A stretch of 64,000 nt of DNA, from contig OV277870.1 in assembly GCA_922989275.2 (NCBI GenBank), forward strand, positions 60,289,079-60,353,078, in the 5' to 3' direction. The stretch is from Gari tellinella. Taxonomy: Eukaryota; Mollusca; Bivalvia; Cardiida; Psammobiidae. The position numbers and the translations under genes are program-made. Positions 11,501-20,639 of this stretch are shown piece by piece (positions within the stretch are counted from its first letter, which is position 1; every line of letters starts with the position of its first letter). The notes under the pieces were generated by a model. The model had not been told where the DNA came from. It was given only the letters and a program-made list of their open reading frames with translations, and made no database searches.

Positions 11501-14500
11501 CTACAAATAGTATGTTACCAGATCAGACGCCGGGCAAACTGTTTGAAACTCATATCAAAATGAAGTTTGAACAATCTACAACATTATTATGTTCTTTTTT
11601 ATTCCATTTCGTTTGTATTTCATCTCATATACCCCGAGCGACAAAAGAGAATTTATACTAATTCACGTCCGCCCCGGTTTATGTCCTTTCCGGCGAACAC
11701 CGGGTAACGCCGGCACGCCACCGGTGAACTACCGGGGTTGATCAGGACGACACCGGTGGTCACCGGGATACCACCGGCGCCGATCGGGGTTATACCGTGT
11801 TGTACCGGGATTAATCGGGAACAGACCGGCCCTTCGTCGTAACTACGCCGGGCCAAACCGGGAACTCACCGTGATAGATCGGGGAGATCCGGCTTCTTTA
11901 CCGGGAGTCCACCGGGGTAACGCCTTGAATGTGAGATCGCAATTTATTTTTTCATAAAAATCGCCCCGGCTCATCCCGGTTCCCCCATGTACACCGGCTA
12001 TTATCACCGGGACGCACCGGGACCAGCACCGGGACAGTGAGATCGGGGCTTAAGCTGTAGACCACTTTTATTTGCGGTGAAATCACCATACAGCCTTTTG
12101 GTACTATCTTATAGCATATTTCCTCAGGAGTTCGGAAACAATCGTCTTACGCGTATTAGGGTAGTGATAAGGGAAGATAATTGAGGTTAAAGTTGTCTGC
12201 CCCTGGATTTTTAAGCAAAAAATGACATCCTTATTGGGCTTTTATTTCATGTGTTACAGACTTAAAAAAGGTATTTTGTTAGCAATTATCAAAGTAGTTT
12301 ATCTAAATACACATTTTGAAAATGTTTCAGGAAAGCTTCAGACTCATTGAAATCCAAAATGGCCGCCAAAATGGCTAATTTTAGTAACATTTCAGCTTTT
12401 CGAGCAATAACATTACTTATATTGACTAAAATTGATACTCATACGGAACAATTTTAGTAGATTCGTATTGTACATCAACTTCGATATCATACTAGCTTTT
12501 TATTTGATGGGTTTCCTGTCATCCAGTGCTGAGATAATCCAAAATGGCCGCAGTATATACCTACCTTAATAATTTCTACTTACATAAATTTTCTTGATTG
12601 GGGCTTTCATTTCCTTTGTAAGATATTCAAAATGGTATTTCATAAGCAATTATTAAAGAAGTTTCCCCAAATACATATTTTGAAAATGTTTTAGGATAGT
12701 TTCAGAGCTATTGTAATCCAAAATGACTACCGAATAGCTATTTTTAGTAACAATTAAGCTTTTCGATCAACTCAACTACTATTTTTTTCTGTATTTGATA
12801 TTTATAAACAATTTTAGTTGTTTCTTATTGAATATTAACTGAAAAAGTCCAGTAAGCTTTTATTTAGATTTGTTCCTGTCATCCAGTGCTGATATAATCC
12901 AAAATTGTTAAGTATTGTTAAGACCGCAGCCGCATAGTGTCACTTAAATTTAATAAAAGGCGTTATGACTCTTGTGGTACCAATTTCCAGCCCAATTACT
13001 CGTACTTATGGGGATCGTAGCTTTGCAAAGGAGGCTCCTAAATTCTGGAATGAACTCCTGTATTTGTCTTACAGTTGTGATAGTAGCGGTGGCTGGTAAA
13101 CACGGGGTATTAGGTTCAAGTGACAGGAAAGGCACTGGTCCTTGGTGCTGGATTAAGGCCACAGTCAAGTATACAGCCCTCTGGCAATGGGTGACCGGTA
13201 AAGGTTGGGAAATCGCCTGCTACATTATAACGACATCTTTGTATATTCTGCTGAAGTTTTATCTGGTAAGAATCGTTTCTGTATAACTATTAACATTTTC
13301 GCTGCCAGACTGTATATAAAATTTACATATACAAACAGTTTGAATCCTGATCAGACACCGCGTTTTGCGATGTATGATAAGAAGCCACATTATTTGACAG
13401 TCGTACAAAACTTTTGTAAGTCAAACTGCCTAACATTCTAAACATTAGAAATTAAAGCATGTGATAAGTACGAGCAGAAGAAATGAATGTCTTGGACTGG
13501 TTTCCGACCATTAATATGATATTTTTTAATAAAAACACCAGAAAGAGTGCGCATATTCTTGGCGGGCTAAGGCTGTTTAAAATTTCTTAAAAATTGGCAT
13601 GCCTCACTTTTTTCCACAAGGCGTTGGTTAAGGGTTAAGTTTAGAGTAATTCTATGCTAAAGGATGCTTTACCATACATAGCGACACATTTGTCTTTTTT
13701 TAGCATTACTTTTATCCATCAATTTCGAGTCTGGTTTGAATTTGTAAGTTTTTTCTGAAAGTCTGCTTTGGCAAAACGCATGAAACAAATATTTGATGTG
13801 TAGTTCTATTGTGTAAGCTTATCTTTGATGAAGGCCCTTAAACAGTCCTACACTTTAATGTAAGTTTGCCAAATTTTCACTAGTGTTAGGCTTTTAACAG
13901 CGGAGCATGAATCTCATACTCTTACATACAGTAAAGGGTAGGACTGTAAAGGCCAGTGGATTTCTTGTCAACATTAGATGTGCCCGTAGATTAGCTTTAC
14001 GCGCCACAACTAACATCACAAAATTCCTAACCTCTTTAGGTTCAAATCCCGGTCTGGGCATTCGGGTTTTTCATGTGGGGAAGCCTTCAAGCTGGCTTAT
14101 CGGTGGTTCTACCAATTTATTGATTTGTGCCTTAAACAGTTTATAAAGGGTTTCTTGGGGGTTCCTATTTCTATTTCAGAAACTCAAACATGGTCATGAA
14201 AGATTTAAAGCCGTACATACAAGCCTTCGAGACGAGGATCAGAACTTTCTGTACGTCTTTCTAGTGTTCTATATTATCAGACTTTGGGGTACACTGAGGT
14301 TCCTGATATCAGTGATTCGACCAAAGACAGACAGTAATGCCATGTATATGAACGTCTTGTTGCATTTCCAGGCCTTTGGCGATCCTGCACAAGCTTTTTG
14401 CAATTGTATTTTGTTCTGTCTCTTGGACACAACTGTACGAAAGAATTTATTTGGAATATGTTCCAGTCGAGCAAATGGGTATAAAGAACTGCATGAATCA

Positions 14501-14998
14501 ATCGAAGAGAATGACAATTCTAAAACGAATGTTGACAATAAAAGAGTGAAAAGACAACATCCGGGGAGAACTATTCCAAACTACGGTAGCGCTGAACATG
14601 ATAATTACTGCACGAACAGTTACGATGCGGATAATGAAGGTATCCATAATGACGTGTACGGCAGTCCAGAGTCAACCCCGTGCCACACACCAAGAGGGTC
14701 TCCGATGTCACGATACGGCAGCATTAATAGAGATGATGTCATGACGAACAGTACTGACGTTGATATAAGAGATACCCATGGCGATGTGTACGATAGTCCA
14801 AGCTCAACCCCCTGCCACACTCCAAGGGAGAGTCCGGTGAGATACGGAGGAGATGTGAATGAACATGTTACGCCGGACAATTACGATGTGGATAGAAATG
14901 GTATTCACAGTGATGTGTACGGTATTCCCAATTCAACGTCTGGCCACACGCATTGGGGAACTCCGGCCAGTTTTAAATCTGTATATTCCGCAAACTAA
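8294..14998 (+). CDS. GPR157: GPR157-like seven-transmembrane receptor, four coding exons
   Basis: Exons 8294-8507, 10750-10965, 13075-13265 and 14180-14998 join in phase (1, 1, 0) with GT/AG borders to give 479 residues. ATG 8294 is preferred over 8210 because it is followed directly by two N-glycosylation sequons (NETNET) and a first membrane helix, while 8210 lies at the edge of a repeat hairpin. Membrane helices: about 22-47, 57-78, 97-120, 130-155, 188-206, 229-252 and 262-289. Cys91 before helix 3 and Cys168 in PWCWI (loop 2) could form the usual disulphide. CLTVADFLTA, NAVSWTIP, GKGWEIACY and RLWGTLRF match GPR157 in order and spacing as I remember it. Vertebrate GPR157 is an orphan receptor reported to signal through Gq at primary cilia. 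The tail from residue 297 (~180 residues) is far longer than in vertebrates and contains three repeats. Untranslated exons cannot be placed. Confidence 0.85.
8508..9211. other. Intron 1, left part, no recognised element
   Basis: Non-coding by its position in the gene model. A 109-codon minus-strand frame (9105-8776) lies here but shows no domain or membrane pattern that I recognise. Confidence 0.5.
9213..9722. mobile_element. Element with ~30-bp diverged terminal inverted repeats
   Basis: Left end ...GGCCaATTTTATTgACCT-GtAGGGCGGAT; the right end is its approximate reverse complement (gatCCGCCCTgcCAGGTgaaaaaatCGGCC). It encloses a degraded F-family MITE. The outer family is not one I recognise. 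Confidence 0.5.
9300..9549 (-). mobile_element. F-family MITE, reverse orientation, incomplete
   Basis: On the plus strand it ends with gtagagagggggcactgta, the F terminal sequence, and holds a half-lost core-1 hairpin (ttgaatccagatcagacgcc, then aactgtttgc, about 9400-9445). Confidence 0.5.
9723..10435. other. Intron 1, right part, nothing recognised
   Basis: AT-rich intronic DNA without recognisable element ends or coding motifs. Confidence 0.45.
10450..10660. mobile_element. C-family MITE, decayed
   Basis: Retains 'ccatagcct..gtctagttttgaggac', a core-2 hairpin with several mismatches (about 10502-10575), and the right-half sequence 'atttcttatggtgcata'. The terminal TTAACCC is no longer clear. 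Confidence 0.6.
10750..10965 (+). CDS. GPR157: GPR157-like coding exon 2
   Basis: Encodes residues 72-143 plus one base. Acceptor TTATCCAG, donor CCAG|GTAGCC (a weak donor). Carries the end of helix 2, Cys91, helix 3 (SSLVSFLLTIMTALHI) and the start of helix 4 (YNAVSWTIP). Confidence 0.82.
10982..12052. mobile_element. ~1.07-kb CCGG-rich terminal-inverted-repeat element in intron 2
   Basis: Left end CGATCTCACTGTCCCGG, and the right end is its exact reverse complement (CCGGGACAGTGAGATCG). About 330 bp at each side are crowded with CCGG/GCCGG/ACCGGG motifs. The centre (about 11320-11640) is AT-rich and holds a core-1 fragment at 11520. No transposase frame is visible, so it is non-autonomous. 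Composition contrasts sharply with the flanking intron. Dense subterminal motifs often serve as transposase binding sites; that role is inferred here. Confidence 0.75.
12231..12905. repeat. Two diverged tandem copies, period ~365 bp
   Basis: Copy 1 (about 12231-12548) and copy 2 (about 12597-12905) share, in order: ttattgggctttt/gattggggcttt, aaatacacattttgaaaatg/aaatacatattttgaaaatg, atccaaaatg, tttttagtaaca and tcctgtcatccagtgctga. They lie within intron 2 and their function is unknown. Confidence 0.7.
12966..13062 (+). pseudogene. LINE C-terminal fragment ending at the exon 3 acceptor
   Basis: A frame offset from the exon frame reads LVVPISSPITRTYGDRSFA followed by KEAPKFWNELL. This is the (T/Y)GDRSF-x(4)-AP-x-x-WN-x-L signature of LINE ORF2 C-termini. 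The similarity fades about 12 bp before the splice acceptor at 13074, so the branch-point region of intron 2 probably lies in retrotransposon-derived DNA. Confidence 0.6.
13075..13265 (+). CDS. GPR157: GPR157-like coding exon 3
   Basis: Encodes residues 144-207. Acceptor TTGTCTTACAG, donor CTG|GTAAGA. Contains extracellular loop 2 with PWCWI (Cys168) and helix 5 (WEIACYIITTSLYILLKF). It ends in phase 0. Confidence 0.85.
13266..14179. other. Intron 3, with a core-1 remnant
   Basis: A half core-1 hairpin (aaacagtttgaatcctgatcagaca) lies at about 13333-13357. The rest is unrecognised AT-rich intron. Confidence 0.5.
14180..14998 (+). CDS. GPR157: GPR157-like terminal coding exon 4
   Basis: Encodes residues 208-479 and the TAA at 14996-14998. 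Acceptor TTTCTATTTCAG. Carries the basic third intracellular loop, helix 6 (FLYVFLVFYIIRLWGTL), helix 7 (ending CNCILFCLLDTTVRKNLFG) and a hydrophilic tail of ~180 residues with repeats. Confidence 0.85.
   Translation, partial: KLKHGHERFKAVHTSLRDEDQNFLYVFLVFYIIRLWGTLRFLISVIRPKTDSNAMYMNVLLHFQAFGDPAQAFCNCILFCLLDTTVRKNLFGICSSRANGYKELHESIEENDNSKTNVDNKRVKRQHPGRTIPNYGSAEHDNYCTNSYDADNEGIHNDVYGSPESTPCHTPRGSPMSRYGSINRDDVMTNSTDVDIRDTHGDVYDSPSSTPCHTPRESPVRYGGDVNEHVTPDNYDVDRNGIHSDVYGIPNSTSGHTHWGTPASFKSVYSAN
14651..14970 (+). repeat. Three 43-44-residue repeats in the receptor tail
   Basis: DVYGSPESTPCHTPRGSP (from residue 365), DVYDSPSSTPCHTPRESP (from 409) and DVYGIPNSTSGHTHWGTP (from 452) are spaced 132 and 129 bp apart. 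The third is the most diverged. The STPxHTPR..SP pattern offers proline-directed phosphorylation sites (inference). Confidence 0.85.
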
Positions 14999-15013
14999 GC
15001 TATCCTCGCTATG

Positions 15014-15228
15014 ATTAACCATTCATCCTCATAGCCGGTTTCTAGTTTTAAAGACAAGTAACCACTTAAAGCAGATTGAAATTAAAGTTGAATGCCTATT
15101 AAGGCGCATTCTGCTTTGCATTCAGCTTGCTTTCAGATAATATTTGCCAGGAAATAGAATATTTTATGGTGCATATTGATGACTGTATCAGTTGGTACCA
15201 TTTTCTTTCAGTGGATAAATAAATTAGA
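15014..15228. mobile_element. C-family MITE carrying a possible polyadenylation signal
   Basis: Begins at ttaaccattcatcctcatag and has a mismatched core-2 hairpin at about 15057-15135. Its right part contains AATAAA at 15218-15223, the first such signal after the receptor stop codon (220 bp downstream). Confidence 0.65.
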
Positions 15229-15387
15229 GGCGAAAACAGGAGTATCTGTGGAGCAATGAGTATTGATTTGTATCATGAAAATCTCTCTAGTTGTATCAAA
15301 TCATTCAAACATGAATTACATTCGTTACTGAAACCTTTCTTCCGCTAATTTTACATAAAACTCCGACCACTTTGAGCATTCATCATC

Positions 15388-15613
15388 AGGGGCCCGTTTC
15401 ATAAAACTTCGTACGACAAATGTTGTTGAAAGTCCGATTACAAAAGTCTCAATTATCATTTTTTTCTCCATCTAATCCTGTCTTGTGACATCTCTTTGGA
15501 ATCGTCTTTTGAAGACGATTCCAAAGAGATGTCACAAGACAGGATTAGATGGAGAAATCAGAAATTAAATATATTTTAAATTTTTGTCGTACGAAGTTTT
15601 GTGAATGGGTCCC
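15388..15613. mobile_element. H-family foldback MITE
   Basis: Inverted ends GGGCCCGTTTCATAAAACTT and AAGTTTTGTGAATGGGTCCC, each also carrying CGTACGACA. The centre is a hairpin with ~43-bp perfect arms (ctccatctaatcctgtcttg ... tctttggaatcgtctt) and a 2-3 nt loop. A second copy is at 59121-59292. Confidence 0.75.
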
Positions 15614-15639
15614 TGGACTATTATATTTGGTATTAAAGT

Positions 15640-16140
15640 TTGGGGACCTTCACACGGAAAGAGTACATACTCAGAAAGAACCTGTGAGAAAACGGAGCAG
15701 ATACTAATCGATCAACACTGTTCTCAAGGCGTGTCGTTATAATTATATGTATGTATGGTTCGCGGGGCAAAGGCTAATATGTTTAACGTCATTATGGCCG
15801 ACACTTTATTATCATCATTATTATTATTTACAACATTATTATAATACCAGATTTATATAGCACTCTGTTCTCGATGTGTAATAACATCATTAACTCTGTG
15901 TAAAAACCTACAAAGGTTGGAACGAATCTAACTGTTTAGAGTTCAATCTCTTTTTGTTCGAATCAACATGAATTAATATACATGTATGTTACTTTAATAC
16001 ATGTAACATATAAGTGACGATTGTTATGAAATTCTTGTCATGTATCTATGTTTATATCATCATGATTATATTGATGTTATAAGAAACACTATGTGTTTAA
16101 ATTACTGAATAAACAAATCTTGAATCTTGATCTTGAATCT
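15640..16140 (+). other. Spacer, possible LINE 3' end or receptor 3' UTR
   Basis: Ends with aataaacaaatcttgaatct, followed by further ttgaatct repeats at about 16107-16139, which resembles a LINE 3' microsatellite tail. No coding frame precedes it, so either a short LINE tail or the real 3' end of the receptor transcript is possible. Confidence 0.35.
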
Positions 16141-16461
16141 GTTTACACAAGAGTCGTGCGTTCAAAAGCGCTTCACCTGACATTATATAAATAATTATAT
16201 ACATTTACAAAGTGAGAAAAGACAAATGACTCTATTTACAATAAAGTAAAACCATCTTACTTTATGCATTTACATGGAAATACATTCTGAATAAGGGAAA
16301 TTCTTTCAATATAAGAATTATTTAATAATATAAAATATAATTTAATGATCTTAATGCAATACACGTATCATGGGAGAAATACCGATACGAATCCAGACTG
16401 TTTGTAAAATCTTCTGTTGTTTCCTATAGCGATATAGTGGTTAAGCTACATGTACCATTCG

Positions 16462-16714
16462 CTTAATCCATTTCTCCATAAAAACGCCTTTTTACGCCTT
16501 ACAATTATTACTCTACTAAAGAATATAGTTCCTCTTCATAAAGTCATGAGTATGTACCATAAAAAAAATATTTTCTTTAATCTCACTTATAATAGCTTAA
16601 AGCAGGTTGAAAGTAAAGCAGAATGTGCCTTAAGGCGCATTCTGCTTTACTTCCAACCTGATTTAAGTAGTCCTATATTCAATACTAGAAACAGGCTATA
16701 GGGTAATGGGTTAA
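16462..16714. mobile_element. C-family MITE, complete
   Basis: TTAATCCATTTCTCC to GGTAATGGGTTAA. The core-2 hairpin is at about 16593-16668, with arms gcttaaagcaggttgaaagt / actttccaacctgatttaag and apex gccttaaggc. Confidence 0.8.
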
Positions 16715-16924
16715 CAAAGATTGAACCATTATCAGATTGAATTCTCTTCATTGTTTTATACAGTTTAAATGGAGCTCAGTATAGTTTCTTCAGCATTACG
16801 TTACCACCTACTTAAACCTCTCCTAATATTTTTCAAAAATTTAAAATTTCAGTTTAAAATTTCGTTTAGTCCATATTTTACTTTTTCGGGTTGTTTGTTA
16901 TTTTTTTGTAATGCAATATTAGAA

Positions 16925-16993
16925 AGAGTCCATATCTTGATCAGAGAGTTCTTTTAGGAGTCCTCTGATATGGGACTACACTGTTTGCAAGTG
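16925..16993. repeat. D-type hairpin
   Basis: tccatatcttgatcagagag and ctcctctgatatggga around tttaggag, followed by ctacactgtttgc. The left arm of the outer stem is decayed. Confidence 0.55.
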
Positions 16994-17093
16994 TACAATT
17001 CATAGGATCACTGTATGCAAATTACTTGTATATGCGTGACTGATTTGTGTCAGTGCAACTCAATAAGTTTGGTTAGCGCTTGGAAGTTAAATA

Positions 17094-17482
17094 GTGCTCC
17101 CTCTCTACAGCATCAGCAAAAGGGAGACACAGATTGTGTGCATTTTTCGGAGGGTATGTTATAGGGAGGGGCATTTGCTTACATTTTCAAACAGCTTGAA
17201 TCCATTTTAGACGCCGCTTCACGCGCAGTTTGATATGTATTCAAGCTATTTGCCATTATTCATTATGTTTTTTCATGTTAAAATATACAATATATGACCG
17301 AGAAAAACAGCAGATGCCAATTTTAAGCAAACGATATTGCAGCCGTGGAAAAAGTAAGACATAATTGTCTTTTTAGGGAAACAGTGGAAAGGGTAACGCT
17401 TTTCACTGTTTCCCTAAAAAGACAATTGTGTCTAAGGAGGGTATCGTTGTTGAGAGGGTCGTTGTGGGGGAGGTATCAGTGT
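17094..17482. mobile_element. F-family MITE with an extra inner hairpin
   Basis: The left end GTGCTCCCTCTCTACAGC lies after TA; the right end is gggggaggtatcagtgta. It has a mismatched core-1 hairpin at about 17198-17255. A second, unrelated hairpin at 17365-17432 has ~28-bp arms (gtctttttagggaaacagtg and its complement). That one is not present in the F copies at 52034 or 55253. Confidence 0.7.
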
Positions 17483-17829
17483 AGTCAAATGTTTGAGCCC
17501 TGTATATATATATAGGTTGTACTTATTCAATAAAGCTACCAATGCACAATATTTACAGTAGAACTAATGGAATGCCTTCGAATTTAATTCAGGGCACTTA
17601 GAAATGCGAAGTCTCTTTTTTCGTCAGACTCCGACGTGTAATGCGGCGACTGATCAGGATCCAAATTGTTTGACACTCATTTCAATATTTCCTAAGTCAA
17701 AATACATACATTTTAAATTTGAGAAAGTTAAAGAGAAGACAACTGCAAGGCAAACGGTGTCTAGTAGAAATACGACAAACAGAGTTGTCTCTCTTTATTT
17801 TTTCTAGAGAATGCGCAGTAACACAAGAA

Positions 17830-18008
17830 CTACTCTGCAGCATTTTACCGCTTTGCCACTGCTGTGACGTCATCTGTTTTATACAATTGTCGTCTGCTTT
17901 TATATCTCAAATTTTGATTTCATGCATTGTTTTCTGCAGAAACATAGATAAGGGTGCCAAACAGCAGTTTGCAAATACTCATTGTACTCGGAGTAAGGAG
18001 GCAGTTAA
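17830..18008. mobile_element. A2-family MITE with its hairpin lost
   Basis: Keeps the left block (TGACGTCA at about 17865, aattgtcgtctgc) and the right block (gtttgcaaatactcattgta, ggcagttaa) of A2, but the core-1 hairpin between them is reduced to one arm end. Confidence 0.5.
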
Positions 18009-18027
18009 ACCTTCTATGGTAAACTTT

Positions 18028-18255
18028 TTAACCCATTTTATGCGGGATACACTTTTAGGTGTAACTCTAGGCAAACTGTTTAGATCTCAGATCAGGCCCC
18101 ACATTGTGGGGCTTGATCTGAGATCAAAACTGTTTGCTGCTAAGTCAATATTCTATCAGAAACTGCTAAAATCTTTTGCAAATATTTGAGTTATACCCGC
18201 TGCAGACGACATTTTAAAATGGCCGCCAAATATTACCCAGCATACAATGGGTTAA
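18028..18255. mobile_element. L-type MITE with variant core-1 hairpin
   Basis: TTAACCCATTTTATGC on the left and GCATACAATGGGTTAA on the right. The hairpin at 18071-18137 pairs aaactgtttagatctcagat with atctgagatcaaaactgttt around ccccacattgtgggg. Its stem sequence differs from ordinary core 1, yet both arms have changed together. Confidence 0.7.
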
Positions 18256-18507
18256 AAGAACTATCAGTGTAGACTCCTCATTATTTGCTAAACATCATTT
18301 ATTCATCTCAATCATAGAAATCCTTAATAAAATATATGGTAAGTATTACAATTAAGACACTTTCCTAAATTTGCATCAATCTGGGTATAACATCCTCTTA
18401 ACAAATTATCCCATAGCCTGTTTCTAGTTTTGAAGACAGCTGCTCACTTAAAATAAAGACGAATGCGGCTAACGTTTTGCCATTTATACACATTCAACCC
18501 TTCTCCT

Positions 18508-18903
18508 GCTAAATACACTAAAACTTCTCTTTTACGACCACCTCTCTTTTACGAACACCCCTCTATTACGACCACCCCTCTGTTACGACCACCCCTCTAT
18601 TACGACCACCTCTCTGTTACGACCACAATTGCGATTACGACCAACTCTCTTATACGCCCACTTCACTATTACGACCACATCTCTATTACGTCCACCTCTG
18701 TACTACGACCACCTCTCTATTACCACCTCTTAAGTGTGTTTATTATTAGGTGTTTACGATAGGTGACTGTTTTAAGCAAAGGAGAAGAGTAAAACAGAAA
18801 GCTACTTTCTGTTTTACTGTCACATTGCTTTAAGGTGTCACCTGTATTTTATACAATGAATTAGCCTTCGTTTTAGTGGTCTTAATAGAGAGGTTTTACT
18901 GCT
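18508..18903. mobile_element. E-family MITE with expanded 17-bp tandem repeat in one end
   Basis: The right end is agagaggttttact. The left end (from about 18518 to 18735) is expanded into about a dozen imperfect repeats of acgaccacctctctatt. The central hairpin (about 18770-18835) pairs agtaaaacagaaagc with gctttctgttttact. Confidence 0.75.
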
Positions 18904-19378
18904 GTACATATATGAACCTCACATCACTATGCACATTTATCAGCTGATTTATCATAATGGCTTATAGAACATACGGAAAACTTATAGAAAACATATAGAA
19001 AATTATTCAAAGAAGAAGTGCATTATCTTGTAAGCATTATCAAGTAAGAAAACAGTGATCAGTGACCCTGATCAGTCAGATTCTATCGTATGTCTGATCT
19101 GGGTTTAATCTGATTTCTGAATGCTTCATTATCTGACAATAATAGGAGAATGGTTAATCCCTTTATCCCTGGATATTGCAATATACTCGCCCTGTGTGCT
19201 TGCTGGAGGACTTCATTATAGATATACAATGATGATCAAAGGACACTGCAATGTTTTTTCCCATCCGGCAGAACATATCATATGCAATAGCAAACAGTGC
19301 AGACCCTGATGAGACACAACGTAATGCTTCACCAGGGTCTACACTGTTTGCTAATGGCAACTTTAATAGAAACTAGGC

Positions 19379-19592
19379 TTAACCCTTAGCCCGCCAAATA
19401 AATTGTCGTCTGCTACATTTCTCGTCTGCTTCAAGTTTCAAAGTGCTTCAAAGTTGCTCAAAATTGCTGAAAATGTTGTCTGAGTGTCAAACAGCTTGGA
19501 TCCGGATGAGACGCCGAGTTACTCGGCGTCTCATCCGGATCCAGGCTGTTTGCATATGGAGCTATAGTCGTGAGTGGCAGGCTATGGGTTAA
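19379..19592. mobile_element. A-family MITE with perfect variant hairpin
   Basis: TTAACCCTTAGCC to GGCTATGGGTTAA. The hairpin at 19489-19554 reads aaacagcttggatccggatg, agacgccgag-ttac-tcggcgtct and the complement. The apex A/T pair and the GG/CC change are matched on both arms. Confidence 0.8.
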
Positions 19593-19673
19593 ATTGGCGA
19601 ATACATAATATGAACACAATCTATTTGACTATTTCTGACGCGATTAACGCGAAATATTCAGAAAAAAGGCATA

Positions 19674-19913
19674 CAGTGGAGAATGTGTTATTCTTTCCCA
19701 ATAAACGCGTTTACGCTAAAACTATTATTTGCAGTGCAAACAGTTTGGAGCCAGATTAGACGCCGGGTAACCCGGCGTCTGATCAGGCTCCAAACTGTTT
19801 GCCACCAAGATAAACATGAAATATCAGAATTGTCCAAAAGTTGTTCTTTTCTACGTTTTAGTGCTTTGCGTACGTTTGCGTTTAAACGGGAAAGAATAAC
19901 AGATTCTGCACTG
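19674..19913. mobile_element. B-family MITE (240 bp), TA-flanked
   Basis: CAGTGGAGAATGTGTTATTC to AACAGATTCTGCACTG with TA on both sides; complete core-1 hairpin at about 19737-19800. It is followed by a second partial copy of the right end (aataacagattctccactctg, about 19935-19957), suggesting a local template switch. Confidence 0.85.
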
Positions 19914-20087
19914 TATGACGTCACCAATGACGTAAGAATAACAGATTCTCCACTCTGTTTCAATTCTGTGAGCCTGATCCTAGCTCGAATTTGGTATCGC
20001 TTCAAACTATTCTTGAAGTACAGAACTATTGATATGGAACGAATAGCGTGTCCCATGATTTGTTGTTAGTATTGAAGACATGGTGCC

Positions 20088-20293
20088 TTAACCCATTTGC
20101 GCCCAGTATAGATTATTCCATGCTTATATATTCGATTAATCCATTTTTTATATAAGGGGTGTCTGGTCTTAATTTTCTTTTTGTTTTATATTGAAATTCC
20201 TATCAGCAAACAGTGTACACTCTGATCAGACGCCGCCTTTGTACACTGTTTGCGTATGCCCCTTAGACAGGATCCTGGGCATAAATGGGTTAA
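20088..20293. mobile_element. L-type MITE
   Basis: TTAACCCATTTGCGCCCAG to CTGGGCATAAATGGGTTAA. Contains a shortened hairpin (aaacagtgtacactctgatcagacgcc ... gtacactgtttgc) at about 20206-20252. A related incomplete copy starts at about 20540. Confidence 0.7.
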
Positions 20294-20639
20294 GACAGGC
20301 TGAAAGTAAAGCAGCATGTTCCTCAACCTGTCCCTTTTATAGTTTGTTTTAATATTGACAACAGATGGTTGCATAGAAGGATTCTGCTTTACCTTTAGGT
20401 GCACACAAAGCTAGCATATGAAAGAATATAGTATACATGTCTTATTGTGCATATTCACTCATGTATAAAATGGAACTGTTTTCTTTAGTGGAGGAATAAT
20501 GAAAATCACAAAAGGCGTAAACATTTGTCAGGTGATGGGTTAACCCATTTGAGCCTAGCGTCCTACATGTATAAAAGGGAATAGGCAAACAGTGTAGCCT
20601 TTGATCAGACGCCGCATAATTGGCTGTAACAGACATTTG

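Noticed and set aside
10982..12052. GC-rich stretch read as a CpG island promoter
   Set aside because: It has exact inverted ends and repeated short motifs, and lies in the middle of an intron. A transposable element explains it better, though promoter activity cannot be excluded.
17604..18189. 156-codon plus-strand frame as a gene
   Set aside because: It runs through an A2 MITE and the core-1 hairpin of an L-type MITE; repeat-derived.
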